DNA of 64,000 bases from Lentibacillus jeotgali (lineage in GTDB: Bacteria > Bacillota > Bacilli > Bacillales > Amphibacillaceae), in contig NZ_AGAV01000016.1 in assembly GCF_000224785.1 (NCBI RefSeq), positions 1-64,000 of the forward strand, written 5' to 3'. This document shows, in pieces, positions 20,638-29,115 of this stretch. The notes below the pieces were generated by a model. The model did no database searches, was not told where the DNA came from, and was given only the letters and a program-made list of their open reading frames with translations. The first letter of the stretch is position 1, and each line of letters opens with the position of its first letter. The translations under genes and the position numbers were made by a program.

Positions 20638-21708
20638 GTGTTAGACCGATTGCAATCACTGGAAGACCGATATGCTAAATTGAATGAATTGCTCAGTGAC
20701 CCTGATGTCATAAGTGATACGAAAAAACTGCGCGAGTATTCCAAAGAACAGTCTGACCTAGAAGAAGTTGTGCAGTCATACCGGACTTATAAAGATGTTG
20801 AAGAACAGTTGAAAGATACAAAAGAAATGCTTGAAGACGAATCGGATGATGAAATGGAAGAAATGGCGAAAGCTGAAATTGAGGAGCTTTCCGACAAAAA
20901 ACAGGAGCTTGAGGAAAGACTGCGCATCCTGCTCCTGCCGAAAGATCCGAACGACGATAAAAATGTGTTCATGGAAATCCGCGGTGCTGCGGGCGGTGAT
21001 GAAGCCGCATTATTCGCCGGCGACCTTTACCGCATGTACAGCAAATATGCTGAATCGCAGGGCTGGAAAATCGACGTTGTCGAAGCGACGACAACTGGAG
21101 TCGGCGGCTATAAAGAAATTATTTTCATGGTGAACGGCACCGGCGCTTACTCCAAATTAAAATACGAAAATGGCGCACACCGCGTGCAACGTGTCCCGGA
21201 AACTGAATCCGGCGGCCGGATCCATACGTCTACAGCAACTGTAGCGGTGTTGCCTGAAGCGGAAGAAGTGGAAGTTGATATTAATGAAAAAGATATCCGC
21301 GTCGACACATTTGCTTCCAGCGGCCCCGGCGGCCAAAGTGTTAATACAACCATGTCCGCCGTGCGTCTGACGCATGAACCAACTGGGATTGTTGTCTCCT
21401 GTCAGGATGAAAAGTCACAAATCAAAAATAAGGAAAAAGCGATGAGAGTGCTGCGCGCACGCATTTATGACAAGTTTCAGCAGGAGGCACAGGAGGAAAT
21501 CGATGAGAACCGCAAATCTGCAGTTGGAACCGGCGATCGTTCAGAACGCATCCGAACGTACAATTTTCCGCAGACTCGCGTAACCGATCATCGTATCGGT
21601 ATGACCATTCAAAAGCTTGACCAGGTGATGGAAGGGAAATTGGATGAATTCATAGACGCCCTGCTCCTGGAAGAACAAGCGAAAAAACTTGAACAAATTG
21701 GTGAGTAG
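20638..21708 (+). CDS. prfA: Peptide chain release factor 1
   Basis: A 356-residue class I release factor for UAA/UAG. The GGQ motif is in [12 protein letters not shown] (about residue 230). The anticodon-like recognition tripeptide region lies in domain 2. The start is GTG at 20638, 5 bases after AAAGAGGTGACC, giving the normal [13 protein letters not shown]-terminus and the same length as B. subtilis PrfA. An upstream in-frame ATG overlaps the -10 box and is unlikely. The methyltransferase that modifies the GGQ glutamine (prmC) is next. Confidence 0.96.
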   Translation: MLDRLQSLEDRYAKLNELLSDPDVISDTKKLREYSKEQSDLEEVVQSYRTYKDVEEQLKDTKEMLEDESDDEMEEMAKAEIEELSDKKQELEERLRILLLPKDPNDDKNVFMEIRGAAGGDEAALFAGDLYRMYSKYAESQGWKIDVVEATTTGVGGYKEIIFMVNGTGAYSKLKYENGAHRVQRVPETESGGRIHTSTATVAVLPEAEEVEVDINEKDIRVDTFASSGPGGQSVNTTMSAVRLTHEPTGIVVSCQDEKSQIKNKEKAMRVLRARIYDKFQQEAQEEIDENRKSAVGTGDRSERIRTYNFPQTRVTDHRIGMTIQKLDQVMEGKLDEFIDALLLEEQAKKLEQIGE

Positions 21709-21779
21709 AACAGAATTGGACATTGACGACAGTAATCTCCTGTTCTTTGGGAGATAAGTGCTCGTGAAGGCGGGATAAA

Positions 21780-22649
21780 TTGGAAAACGAACAGAAATTG
21801 CACGAAGTCCTGCGCCGGGCTTCGCTTTTTTTAGAAAGAAATAACCGAGAGCCAAAAGTGGCTGAACTGCTCTTGCAGCATTTTTTAGGCGTATCGCGGT
21901 CCGAATTTTTCATGAAGATGCGCGACCCTGCGCCGGAAGAAGTATTAATACCATTTCAGCAGGCAATTGAACGGCATGCTGAAACCGGGGTGCCGGTCGA
22001 ACATATTACCGGGTATGCCTCGTTTTACGGCAGGGATTTTCAAGTCAATGCGCACACATTGATACCACGCCCGGAAACAGAGGAACTCATTCAGAACATG
22101 ATCCAAACCGTTCCGGACGAGCCACTCACGATTGTGGATATTGGGACCGGGACCGGCATTATTGCTGTAACGCTTGCGCTTGCCTTACCTGAGGCAGACG
22201 TATACGCAACCGATATTTCAGCTGAGACGCTTCATGTTGCCCATCGAAACGCAGAAAGATGGGGCGCCAATGTTACGTTTCTCCAAGGGGATTATCTGAA
22301 GCCGCTGATCGACTGGGATATTCAGGCTGATATAATCGTTTCCAACCCCCCGTATATCGCCCCCGAGAAAAAAAAATCGCTAGCTGATACGGTAAAAAAT
22401 TTCGATCCAGAACAAGCCCTGTTTGCAGACGAACAAGGACTGGGTGCATACAAAGAAATTATTGGCGACCTTCCGAACGTGATGAAACAGGATGGCTATG
22501 TTTTTTTCGAAATCGGATACGATCAGAGAGAGGCTGTCAAGTCCATGTTGCAAAATGTCTTTCCGAAAATTGATATGGAAATTATTCGGGATATGAATGG
22601 AAAGGACCGGATTGTCCGCGGGAGGTTGGGTGAGTTTGGCGATAGTTGA
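21780..22649 (+). CDS. prmC: Release factor glutamine N5-methyltransferase
   Basis: A 289-residue SAM-dependent enzyme that methylates the GGQ glutamine of release factors. The N-terminal helical domain (about 1-75), SAM motif IVDIGTGTGIIAVTLAL, and the diagnostic catalytic NPPY motif (VSNPPYIAPEK, about residue 185) are present. TTG start at 21780 after AAGGCGGG, 71 bases downstream of prfA, so the two are probably co-transcribed. Length equals that of B. subtilis PrmC. Confidence 0.94.
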   Translation: MENEQKLHEVLRRASLFLERNNREPKVAELLLQHFLGVSRSEFFMKMRDPAPEEVLIPFQQAIERHAETGVPVEHITGYASFYGRDFQVNAHTLIPRPETEELIQNMIQTVPDEPLTIVDIGTGTGIIAVTLALALPEADVYATDISAETLHVAHRNAERWGANVTFLQGDYLKPLIDWDIQADIIVSNPPYIAPEKKKSLADTVKNFDPEQALFADEQGLGAYKEIIGDLPNVMKQDGYVFFEIGYDQREAVKSMLQNVFPKIDMEIIRDMNGKDRIVRGRLGEFGDS

Positions 22650-22685
22650 TAGAGGATATCTAAACGAAAATATAATAGATTCATA

Positions 22686-22715
22686 GTATGAAAATTGAAC
22701 CCCTCGTCCATACTG
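22686..22715 (+). promoter_or_regulatory. Sigma-F-like promoter of spoIIR
   Basis: GTATG (22686-22690), exactly 15 bases, then GTCCATACTG (22706-22715). Against the sigma-F consensus GYATA-N15-GGNNANAHTR each box has one mismatch. spoIIR is a sigma-F gene in B. subtilis. Near-identical boxes precede ywmB (44251-44280) and related ones spoIIQ (56357-56386). Transcription should start near 22722. Confidence 0.7.
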
Positions 22716-22744
22716 TTTGTAAATCAGGTTGGAGAGGGGTTTTA
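22699..22744 (+). promoter_or_regulatory. Hairpin covering the spoIIR ribosome site
   Basis: ACCCCTC (22699-22705) pairs with GAGGGGT (22734-22740), which includes the Shine-Dalgarno GGAGAGGGG; TTTT follows. The left arm lies in the spacer of the sigma-F-like promoter, so only transcripts reading in from prmC would contain it. It may act as terminator and translational block for those transcripts. Confidence 0.6.
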
Positions 22745-22748
22745 CGCA

Positions 22749-23366
22749 ATGGGACGGTTTACGATTTCTGCACTTATATTTATGATAATTCTATTGATTA
22801 TGCCGATTCAACTATTTAATGGAGAGACCGGGACAGGCAGTGCCCAGTCTGAGATAAAGGTGATTCCGGATGAGGCGATTCGCCTGCGGATTTTGGCCAA
22901 CAGCGACAAGCCGGATGATCAGGAGCTTAAACGGAAGGTTCGTGACGAGGTGAATGCTGTCATCACTGAGTGGGTTGAAGATATAACCGATATCAATGAA
23001 GCCAGAAAATTAATAGAAGAAAAGATTCCGACAATACGCGATATCGCGGCAGATGCCCTGGAAGAGGAAAATAAAGAGCAGTCCTTGGAGGTTAAATATG
23101 GCGAAAACATCACGTTTCCCGCCAAGTTATACGGTTCATATATGTATCCGCCGGGTGAATACGAGGCGGTGCTGATTACATTGGGTGAAGGCAAGGGTGC
23201 CAATTGGTGGTGTGTGCTCTTTCCACCGCTTTGCTTTCTAGATTTCTCAAACGGGACCAGTGTTGCTGAAGCGGAAGAGGCTGAAGCAGATGAAGAAGCA
23301 CAGGATGAAAAAGACGAAAAAGAAAAGGCTGAGGTCAAATTTTTCCTCTTTGAATGGTTTAGTTAG
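22749..23366 (+). CDS. spoIIR: Stage II sporulation protein R
   Basis: A 205-residue SpoIIR-family protein. A cleavable or anchoring N-terminal hydrophobic segment (about 5-22: ISALIFMIILLIMPIQ) precedes the conserved domain EAIRLRILANSDKPDDQELKRKVRDEV. WWCVLFPPLCFLD is the other conserved block. SpoIIR is made in the forespore under sigma-F and secreted to trigger SpoIIGA cleavage of pro-sigma-E in the mother cell. The ATG at 22749 follows GGAGAGGGG. The C-terminus has an Asp/Glu/Ala/Lys-rich low-complexity stretch (about 172-198), fitting a halophile. Regulation is described at 22686 and 22699. Confidence 0.92.
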   Translation: MGRFTISALIFMIILLIMPIQLFNGETGTGSAQSEIKVIPDEAIRLRILANSDKPDDQELKRKVRDEVNAVITEWVEDITDINEARKLIEEKIPTIRDIAADALEEENKEQSLEVKYGENITFPAKLYGSYMYPPGEYEAVLITLGEGKGANWWCVLFPPLCFLDFSNGTSVAEAEEAEADEEAQDEKDEKEKAEVKFFLFEWFS

Positions 23367-23374
23367 GTCATAGA

Positions 23375-23405
23375 CTTTCTAGTTTTTGCATAGTCTACTA
23401 GAAAG
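23375..23405. repeat. Inverted repeat between spoIIR and the GNAT-like gene
   Basis: CTTTCTAGT and ACTAGAAAG, perfect 9-base arms with a 13-base loop, nested with TAGACT/AGTCTA. No T-run follows, so it is not a typical terminator. It could be an operator or an RNA fold. Confidence 0.4.
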
Positions 23406-23466
23406 ATGTGAAGAAAAGACATCATGGCCTTATACTGGAAAACTTAAAATCATAGAGGTGAGAAAA

Positions 23467-23868
23467 ATGGAACTGATTGCAGCGAATCGTGCTATAAGTG
23501 AAAAACTCGAAACATTTTTGGAAAACAACAAAGATGTTAAACGGGATCTGTTGCTGGAAAAGGGTTATGTGGTCGAGTTTAATGGAACGATTGAAGGTTG
23601 TTTTGTCATAGATTCGGTTGATGAAGATATTTACTGGCTAAAACAGCTGTACGTGACCAAAAGCGCAGCAACATCATTGCCTGTTTTACTGGAGTCAATT
23701 CTGGCATTGGCTAAAGAAAAGCAGGCAAGGCAATTATTTGTCCACAGCCACCAGCCGATGGTCGACGTACTGCTTGAAGCACTGCAGTTTTCTCCGCAAA
23801 AAGAAAATGCGTTTGTGGCAAATCATCCGGATAATAAAGGAAATTGGTGGACTTATAACGTTTCATAG
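23467..23868 (+). CDS. Small GNAT-like conserved protein
   Basis: A 133-residue protein of uncertain function. The pattern resembles a minimal GNAT acetyltransferase fold: a beta pair VVEFNGTIEGCFVIDS, WLKQLYVTKSAATSLPVLLESILALAKEK in the place of the acetyl-CoA loop and helix, then FVHSHQPMVDVLLEALQF. The usual Q/RxxGxG/A loop is not evident, so catalytic activity is doubtful. The start at 23467 has AGAGGTGAG 6 bases before it. The position between spoIIR and ywlC corresponds to the ywlA/ywlB region of B. subtilis, and YwlB is annotated there as a GNAT protein. Confidence 0.6.
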   Translation: MELIAANRAISEKLETFLENNKDVKRDLLLEKGYVVEFNGTIEGCFVIDSVDEDIYWLKQLYVTKSAATSLPVLLESILALAKEKQARQLFVHSHQPMVDVLLEALQFSPQKENAFVANHPDNKGNWWTYNVS

Positions 23869-23906
23869 TTACTTATCCCGTTGAATGGTATTTCAGTTAT
23901 TAACAC

Positions 23907-24133
23907 TTATGCACAATCACTTGTGGGTAACTTGTTTAAAAAAGCTGGATAACCCTATTTATTATACACACTTCATGTGGAAAAGATGTTGACGCTGGGG
24001 ATAAATAATTATCAGAATTTGCCACCATGACACCGCTTGCCGTAGTATGGCTTTTTTCAAAAGGTAAGCAAATACCTGTTTTCATGTTATGGTTTAAGTC
24101 ATCTCCTTTAGTCTGTGGATAGCCTGTGGAAAA
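23907..24133. promoter_or_regulatory. DnaA-box cluster upstream of ywlC
   Basis: Two perfect TTATNCACA boxes, TTATGCACA (23907-23915) and TTATACACA (23962-23970), plus four one-mismatch boxes on the other strand: TGTGGGTAA (23922), TGTGGAAAA (23976), TGTGGATAG (24114) and TGTGGAAAA (24125). They fill most of a 451-base gap with no gene. From memory, one of the DnaA-binding clusters of B. subtilis outside oriC lies at ywlC, so this looks like a conserved site that titrates DnaA or regulates nearby genes. A perfect box also ends ywlC (25331-25339). Confidence 0.7.
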
Positions 24134-24319
24134 GTTCCGCCAGGCTTATTTTTTTGCATCAAAAAAGCTGTTCAGCTAGAATAAAAATGCATTCTGTGGG
24201 GCGTTGTTTTTCCCTGCTGAATGCTCGTAACAATCGGACATATACGGACAGCCATCCTTTGTTTTGCAGGGGGAATCACTGTCCATAACGGCTATATGAT
24301 AGAAATGAGGGAATGAGCG

Positions 24320-25342
24320 ATGCTGACAAAACGATGGAATATTCATCAAGAAAACCCTGACTATCAGGCAATCCGGGAGGCGGCTGAACTGCTGAGGGAT
24401 GGCCGGACGGTTGCTTTTCCGACTGAAACAGTGTACGGCCTGGGAGCTGACGCGACAAACGAGGCAGCCGTCTCAGGGATTTTCAGGGCAAAAGGGCGTC
24501 CTGAAGATAACCCGTTGATTGCCCATGTTGCCACAAAAGAACAATTGCGAAGTTTGGTCAGCACTTTGCCTTCCGTAGCTGAGAAGCTGCTGGATCAATT
24601 TACACCGGGGCCACTGACGGTTGTTCTTCCGAGTAATGGTGTATGTGCCGGCAATGTCACGTCAGGGTTATCCACAATTGGCGTGCGTATACCGGAACAC
24701 CCGGTTGCACGCGAACTGCTGAAAGCATGTGATATCCCTGTAGCCGCCCCGAGCGCCAATATTTCCGGAAAACCAAGCCCGACCACTGCTGATCACGTCT
24801 GGGAAGATTTAAATGGCAAAATTTCCGGGCTTGTGGATGGCGGATCAACTGGTGTTGGCGTTGAATCAACGGTTGTCGATTGTACACAGGATGTCCCGAT
24901 CGTTTTAAGACCTGGCGGCATCACAAAAGAGCAGCTTAAAGCGGCGGTCGGTTCTGTGATGGTTGATCCGGCTCTGGCTAATACAGAGGAAAGCCCGAAA
25001 GCACCGGGGATGAAATATACACATTACGCCCCTGAGGTACCAATGTGGCTGGTGGCGGGAACACCAGAGGATCTACAGGCCATCATTGACAGGGAACAGG
25101 ACGGACAGAAGCGTATCGGTGCTATGGTCAGTACAGCAACGGCAGATAAACTGCAGGCAGATCGGGTGATTCAGCTCGGTTCGGACTTGCGGGAAATTGC
25201 GGCAAGCCTGTACGATGCACTGCGTATTTTCAAAAATGGTGATGTGGATCTGATTGTGTGTGAGACATTTCCACAAACAGATATCGGTCAGGCTATTATG
25301 AACCGGCTAAAAAAAGCAGCCACTTCATATGTGGATAAGTAA
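24320..25342 (+). CDS. ywlC: Threonylcarbamoyl-AMP synthase (Sua5/YwlC)
   Basis: A 340-residue Sua5-type protein making threonylcarbamoyl-AMP from threonine, bicarbonate and ATP for the t6A37 tRNA modification. The YrdC domain (about 15-205) has FPTETVYGLGADA, KGRPEDNPLIAHV, TPGPLTVVLP and PAAPSANISGKPSPT-like segments. A linker KAPGMKYTHYAPEVP leads to the smaller C-terminal Sua5 domain. The ATG at 24320 follows ATGAGGGAATGAG. Length and the upstream DnaA boxes match the B. subtilis locus. Confidence 0.94.
   Translation: MLTKRWNIHQENPDYQAIREAAELLRDGRTVAFPTETVYGLGADATNEAAVSGIFRAKGRPEDNPLIAHVATKEQLRSLVSTLPSVAEKLLDQFTPGPLTVVLPSNGVCAGNVTSGLSTIGVRIPEHPVARELLKACDIPVAAPSANISGKPSPTTADHVWEDLNGKISGLVDGGSTGVGVESTVVDCTQDVPIVLRPGGITKEQLKAAVGSVMVDPALANTEESPKAPGMKYTHYAPEVPMWLVAGTPEDLQAIIDREQDGQKRIGAMVSTATADKLQADRVIQLGSDLREIAASLYDALRIFKNGDVDLIVCETFPQTDIGQAIMNRLKKAATSYVDK
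25331..25339 (-). promoter_or_regulatory. DnaA box at the 3' end of ywlC
   Basis: TGTGGATAA, a perfect reverse-complement TTATCCACA, overlapping the last codons of ywlC. It is isolated from the upstream cluster by one gene length. Confidence 0.5.
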
Positions 25343-25564
25343 ATCGCGATCGATGCTGCAACAAAAGAGTTTTACAGTGTAAGGCGTTTTCGTCTAAATC
25401 AGCGAAGTATTTTTCCGGAGCGGTGGCTAATCCTTGTCCCAACATTATACCAAGTTTTTAATGTTCAATATTTATTTTGTTCCAACCTCTGTGTAAGCTG
25501 ACTGACTGCATATTTTCCCTTGGAAAGACATATAGTTTAGTAGCATGTCCGAGGGGGATTGTGA

Positions 25565-26119
25565 ATGTCGGTTCATCAACTAGGGGAAATTGTATCACTC
25601 ATATTTATGGCAATTGCATTGGGGATGGACGCATTCTCTGTTAGTCTTGGCATGGGAATGCAGCAAATCCGGCTTAAACGCATTGCCAGTGTCGGGGCCG
25701 TTATCGGGTTATTTCATATCATTATGCCATTTATCGGAATTCTATTGGGACAAGCAATCTCTACGCAAATCGGACAATACGCAACACTGACAGGCGGATT
25801 GCTGCTAGTAGGCATTGGGGCACAAATGGTTTTTTCCGCATTTAACCATGAGGCGAAACGTCTGGCTCAGCCAGTCGGAGTCGGGCTGTTTTTTTTCGCG
25901 CTGAGTGTCAGCCTCGACAGTTTTTCAGTCGGGCTCAGTCTCGGACTGTCGGAAGCAAAGGCCGCCATTGCTTTGTTGTTGTTTGGAACTGTCAGTATGC
26001 TGCTCACATGGGCTGGCATGATTTTAGGAAGAAAAATGCATGGTCTGCTCGGTGTTTACAGCGAAATATTGGGCGGTAGCATTCTTTGCGGGTTTGGCTT
26101 GAATATATTATTTGGATAG
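25565..26119 (+). CDS. mntP: Manganese efflux pump MntP
   Basis: A 184-residue inner-membrane protein with six predicted helices and the two-repeat MntP structure: IALGMDAFSVSLGMGM in the first half and SVSLDSFSVGLSLGL in the second, both with the aspartates needed for export. The ATG at 25565 has GAGGGGGA upstream. In B. subtilis MntP follows ywlC (as ywlD). I see no yybP-ykoY manganese riboswitch in the 220-base leader. A bidirectional terminator separates it from the minus-strand gene. Confidence 0.9.
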   Translation: MSVHQLGEIVSLIFMAIALGMDAFSVSLGMGMQQIRLKRIASVGAVIGLFHIIMPFIGILLGQAISTQIGQYATLTGGLLLVGIGAQMVFSAFNHEAKRLAQPVGVGLFFFALSVSLDSFSVGLSLGLSEAKAAIALLLFGTVSMLLTWAGMILGRKMHGLLGVYSEILGGSILCGFGLNILFG

Positions 26120-26209
26120 GCAGCAGTACCAGGCCGGGATGAGCCTCTGCTCTCCCAGGGATCTTCGCATCTTTCTTTCGCTAATTTAGATGAAACCGCC
26201 TTATACTGC

Positions 26210-26267
26210 AAAAATCCGAACAATCATTCAAACCTTTTAGTTGGTTCGAATCGTTGTTCAGATTTTT
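26210..26267. terminator. Bidirectional terminator between mntP and the glycosyltransferase gene
   Basis: About 25-base imperfect stem starting AAAAATCCGAACAA and closing TTGTTCAGATTTTT, with T-runs on both strands. It is suited to end the two converging transcripts. Confidence 0.75.
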
Positions 26268-26327
26268 AGTATATGAAACTTTGTGTCCCACCCTCTGATT
26301 CCAGTCAGCCGACCGGTTCAACTGTAA

Positions 26328-27614
26328 CTATCGAACATCATCAACGGATTTCACCACTGTGTGAGCGATTGGCTTCCACTTAACGTCCTTGAACAGGGCT
26401 GTAATGGCAATTGGAATATAGGTTAGCATAAAGAATGGAAAAGTGATGGTATAACCGATTTTTTTCCACCAGGAACAATGGACTTTTCTCCACTCCGTCA
26501 AGGTTGTCATAACACCAAGTATAAACAGGATCGAATAAATCCAGCTGATGCACTGTAATAAGGCCATAAAGGAAGCCTGAATAGCCTTTCCGTCTATTAT
26601 TTCAAAGACACCAGCGAGAACAAAGGATCCATTGACTATAATACTAAGAAATGAAAAAAGCGCAGCCGGCAAAATTGTCATGGCCATATCGTAGCAGGAA
26701 AAACTGTTTCGCTTTCCCTTGAAAATACCTCTGAATAAACGCCTGCCATAACTGCCAAATACCTGGTAAAATCCCTTTGCCCAGCGTAACCTCTGATTCC
26801 AGGATTGTTTAAAAGTGACAGGCTGCTCGTCATAGAATATGGCTTTATTGCAGTATCCGATCTTTTCGCCTTTAATAATCTGTGAAACGGAAAACTCGAT
26901 GTCTTCTGTCAGTAAATGATGAATCCAGCCGCCATTTTCTTTAATCAAATCGGCATGTACCAGAAATCCTGTTCCGGATATTGCACAACTGGTGTTAAGG
27001 AACATTCTTGGAAGGTTTAGATATTCAGCTTCATGTAAAAACCAGAGCGCATAGCCTGAAGTAATCCAATTCTGGCCAAAGTTTTTAGAGTTTCTGTAAC
27101 TGGTGACTACCCTGTATCCTTGATTAAAAGTCTGGTTCATCCTTGTTATATAATTTTCATCAAGCAAATTGTCAGCATCAAAGACGAAATATCCTGCATA
27201 ATTTCGGGATGAATATTCTTTCTTGATCGTTTTAAACATATAATCGAGGGCGTATCCTTTTCCAACCAACGTCTTATTGAAGCGCTCCCGGACAATAGCC
27301 CCTGCCTGTTCTGCTACCTGGAATGTATTATCTGTACAATTGTCTGCTACTACGAAAATATCAATCAGATCTTCGGGATAGTTCTGTTGCTTTATACTTT
27401 TTATCAGTTGTCCAATGACGAGTTCTTCATTTCGGGCAGCTATGATGACTGCGTATTTGTTGAGAGGCCCCTTATTGAGCCCGGGTCCCGATTTATAGGC
27501 CTTTTTGGCTTTAATTGTGACAAACATGTACACGATCTGATAGGCATACATCACTGTAAATAATATAAACATAATCGTGTTGAAATTATAAATAAAAGAT
27601 GTAATTGAATCCAA
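26328..27614 (-). CDS. Membrane glycosyltransferase, family 2
   Basis: A 428-residue processive-type GT2 protein. One N-terminal membrane segment (FILFTVMYAYQIVYMFVTI) precedes the catalytic domain with AVIIAARNEE, VVADNCTDNT, the DADN metal motif (FVFDADNLLDENY), HHLLTEDIEFS and QRLRWAKGF (the QxxRW motif of cellulose/hyaluronan synthase-like enzymes). About three to four C-terminal membrane helices follow. It probably transfers sugars to a surface polymer; the product is unknown. TTG at 27614 is chosen because GGAGGT lies 6 bases upstream; an ATG 11 codons earlier overlaps that site. The gene interrupts the conserved mntP-ywlE order on the opposite strand, suggesting insertion. Confidence 0.82.
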   Translation of the reverse strand: MDSITSFIYNFNTIMFILFTVMYAYQIVYMFVTIKAKKAYKSGPGLNKGPLNKYAVIIAARNEELVIGQLIKSIKQQNYPEDLIDIFVVADNCTDNTFQVAEQAGAIVRERFNKTLVGKGYALDYMFKTIKKEYSSRNYAGYFVFDADNLLDENYITRMNQTFNQGYRVVTSYRNSKNFGQNWITSGYALWFLHEAEYLNLPRMFLNTSCAISGTGFLVHADLIKENGGWIHHLLTEDIEFSVSQIIKGEKIGYCNKAIFYDEQPVTFKQSWNQRLRWAKGFYQVFGSYGRRLFRGIFKGKRNSFSCYDMAMTILPAALFSFLSIIVNGSFVLAGVFEIIDGKAIQASFMALLQCISWIYSILFILGVMTTLTEWRKVHCSWWKKIGYTITFPFFMLTYIPIAITALFKDVKWKPIAHTVVKSVDDVR

Positions 27615-27862
27615 GCTGATACCTCCACGATGATAAATCAACGCCATTTACTTTTTGCAAATTTTGGTAATGCTTTGTAAAACTTTCGAATTATTTCAAA
27701 TTAATTAACATAAAAGTGACGAGCTTACGGTGTCTATTTCCGTGTTCCTAGCAATTTAAACATAATTTTTAATGTAAATGGGCAAATTTACAAACACTTA
27801 AATATAATGTTATAAACTTAAATCTAGCTTAATAGAGTTCAAACAGCAGAAATGAATTTTTT

Positions 27863-27891
27863 CTGACAATGCAAAAATTCTATGGTATAGT
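27863..27891 (+). promoter_or_regulatory. Sigma-A promoter of the ywlE operon
   Basis: CTGACA (27863-27868), 17-base spacer, TATAGT (27886-27891), about 90 bases before ywlE. The rest of the divergent 365-base gap is A/T-rich and carries no gene. Confidence 0.65.
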
Positions 27892-27979
27892 TTGGATAGA
27901 TGTCACATACATTGTTCCCGCCCAAGAATAGGCAAGAATTTCCTGTTTCACTACACAGGGGTATCGGAGGTTCAACCCA

Positions 27980-28588
27980 ATGAAGATATTGTTCGTTTGT
28001 ACTGGAAATACATGCCGAAGCCCGATGGCAGAGGCGCTGTTAAAATATAAAGTGCCCGAAGCTGATGTGCAGTCGGCAGGGATTTTTGCTGTAAACCACC
28101 AGCGTCCCAACGACCATGCTGTGGAAGCATTGAACCATCAAGGAGTAACCCTTGATACAACGTCCCAGCCCGTCACCAAAGAATTGTTGGATTGGGCGGA
28201 TCTGGTGTTGACGATGACAACCCAGCATAAGCAGTCACTCATTCTCGAGTTTCCTGATTTCCAGGAAAAATATTTTACGTTAAAAGAATATGTTTCGCAT
28301 GCTGACAGGCAGATCTGGAATGAGTTGACACAACGGTATGCTGATTATGAAGAAAAGCGTTCCCAGTTCATCCAGCAAAATCAGCACAAGATGGATCAGT
28401 ATACACTCCACCAGAAACTTAAGAACAATCTGCAGAATGATTGGGAAAAGATCCAAAAACTTGAGGCCAGTCTGATTAATTATGATATTTCGGACCCGTT
28501 TGGCGGAAGCGTGGAAATATATAAACAGACACTGGAAGAGCTGAAAAAACATATAAACGAATTGTCTAGAAAACTGTATGACAAGTGA
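27980..28588 (+). CDS. ywlE: Protein-arginine phosphatase YwlE with an internal insertion
   Basis: Low-molecular-weight phosphatase fold. P-loop CTGNTCRS (residues 7-14) has the Thr that marks arginine phosphatases. The DPFGGS loop near residue 173 holds the general acid. It should reverse McsB arginine phosphorylation, a mark for ClpCP degradation. B. subtilis YwlE is about 150 residues; this one is 202. The extra 50-55 residues lie between LKEYVSHADRQ and ISDPFGGS and are rich in Glu, Gln, Lys and Asn (QNQHKMDQYTLHQKLKNN), probably a helical hairpin close to the catalytic acid loop. The reading frame is continuous and both flanks align, so this is an insertion, not a fusion. Operon with rpiB and ywlG. 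Confidence 0.88.
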   Translation: MKILFVCTGNTCRSPMAEALLKYKVPEADVQSAGIFAVNHQRPNDHAVEALNHQGVTLDTTSQPVTKELLDWADLVLTMTTQHKQSLILEFPDFQEKYFTLKEYVSHADRQIWNELTQRYADYEEKRSQFIQQNQHKMDQYTLHQKLKNNLQNDWEKIQKLEASLINYDISDPFGGSVEIYKQTLEELKKHINELSRKLYDK

Positions 28589-28647
28589 TGGCAATATGTT
28601 AAGCTAGTAAAAATTCTTGACGTTTTTGAACGGGGGAGGTGCAGACG

Positions 28648-29115
28648 ATGAAAGTATTGATAACAGGTGACCATGCAGGCATGACAATTCGGAATGAAGT
28701 GATAAAGTTGCTTGATGAATTGAATATTGAATATGAGGATGCAGGATGCTCCTGCGAGCACTCGGTCGATTATCCCGACTATGCGCTCCCGGCAGCAGAG
28801 CAGGTTGCCAGCGGGGAATTTGATCGTGGTATTTTTATTTGCGGAACAGGCATTGGCATGTCGATTTCAGCGAACAAGGTGAGGGGCATCCGCTGTGCGC
28901 TGGTAAGTGATGTCTATAGTGCTGAATTGACACGCCGGCACAATGATTCCAACGTATTGGCGTTGGGTGAGAGGGTTATCGGTCCGGGACTCGCCCGTGA
29001 AATCGCCAGGACGTGGCTGGAAACCGAATTTGACGGCGGCCGGCATGCGGACCGGATTGAAAAAGTGACAGCGTATGAAACACATCAATCAAAGCAAGAG
29101 GCAGGTGAGCTGTGA
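28648..29115 (+). CDS. rpiB: Ribose 5-phosphate isomerase B
   Basis: A 155-residue RpiB/LacAB-family isomerase interconverting ribose-5-phosphate and ribulose-5-phosphate. The family signatures are GDHAGMTIRNEV at the N-terminus, CEHSVDYPDYA, and GIFICGTGIGMSISANKVRGIRCALVSD with the catalytic cysteine. The ATG at 28648 (MKVLITGDHAG) follows GGGGGAGGTG at ideal spacing; an ATG three codons earlier lies inside it. The stop overlaps the ywlG start by one base. Confidence 0.93.
   Translation: MKVLITGDHAGMTIRNEVIKLLDELNIEYEDAGCSCEHSVDYPDYALPAAEQVASGEFDRGIFICGTGIGMSISANKVRGIRCALVSDVYSAELTRRHNDSNVLALGERVIGPGLAREIARTWLETEFDGGRHADRIEKVTAYETHQSKQEAGEL

Noticed and set aside
25343-25564. Manganese (yybP-ykoY) riboswitch before mntP
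   Set aside because: No conserved riboswitch core or terminator hairpin could be seen in the leader.
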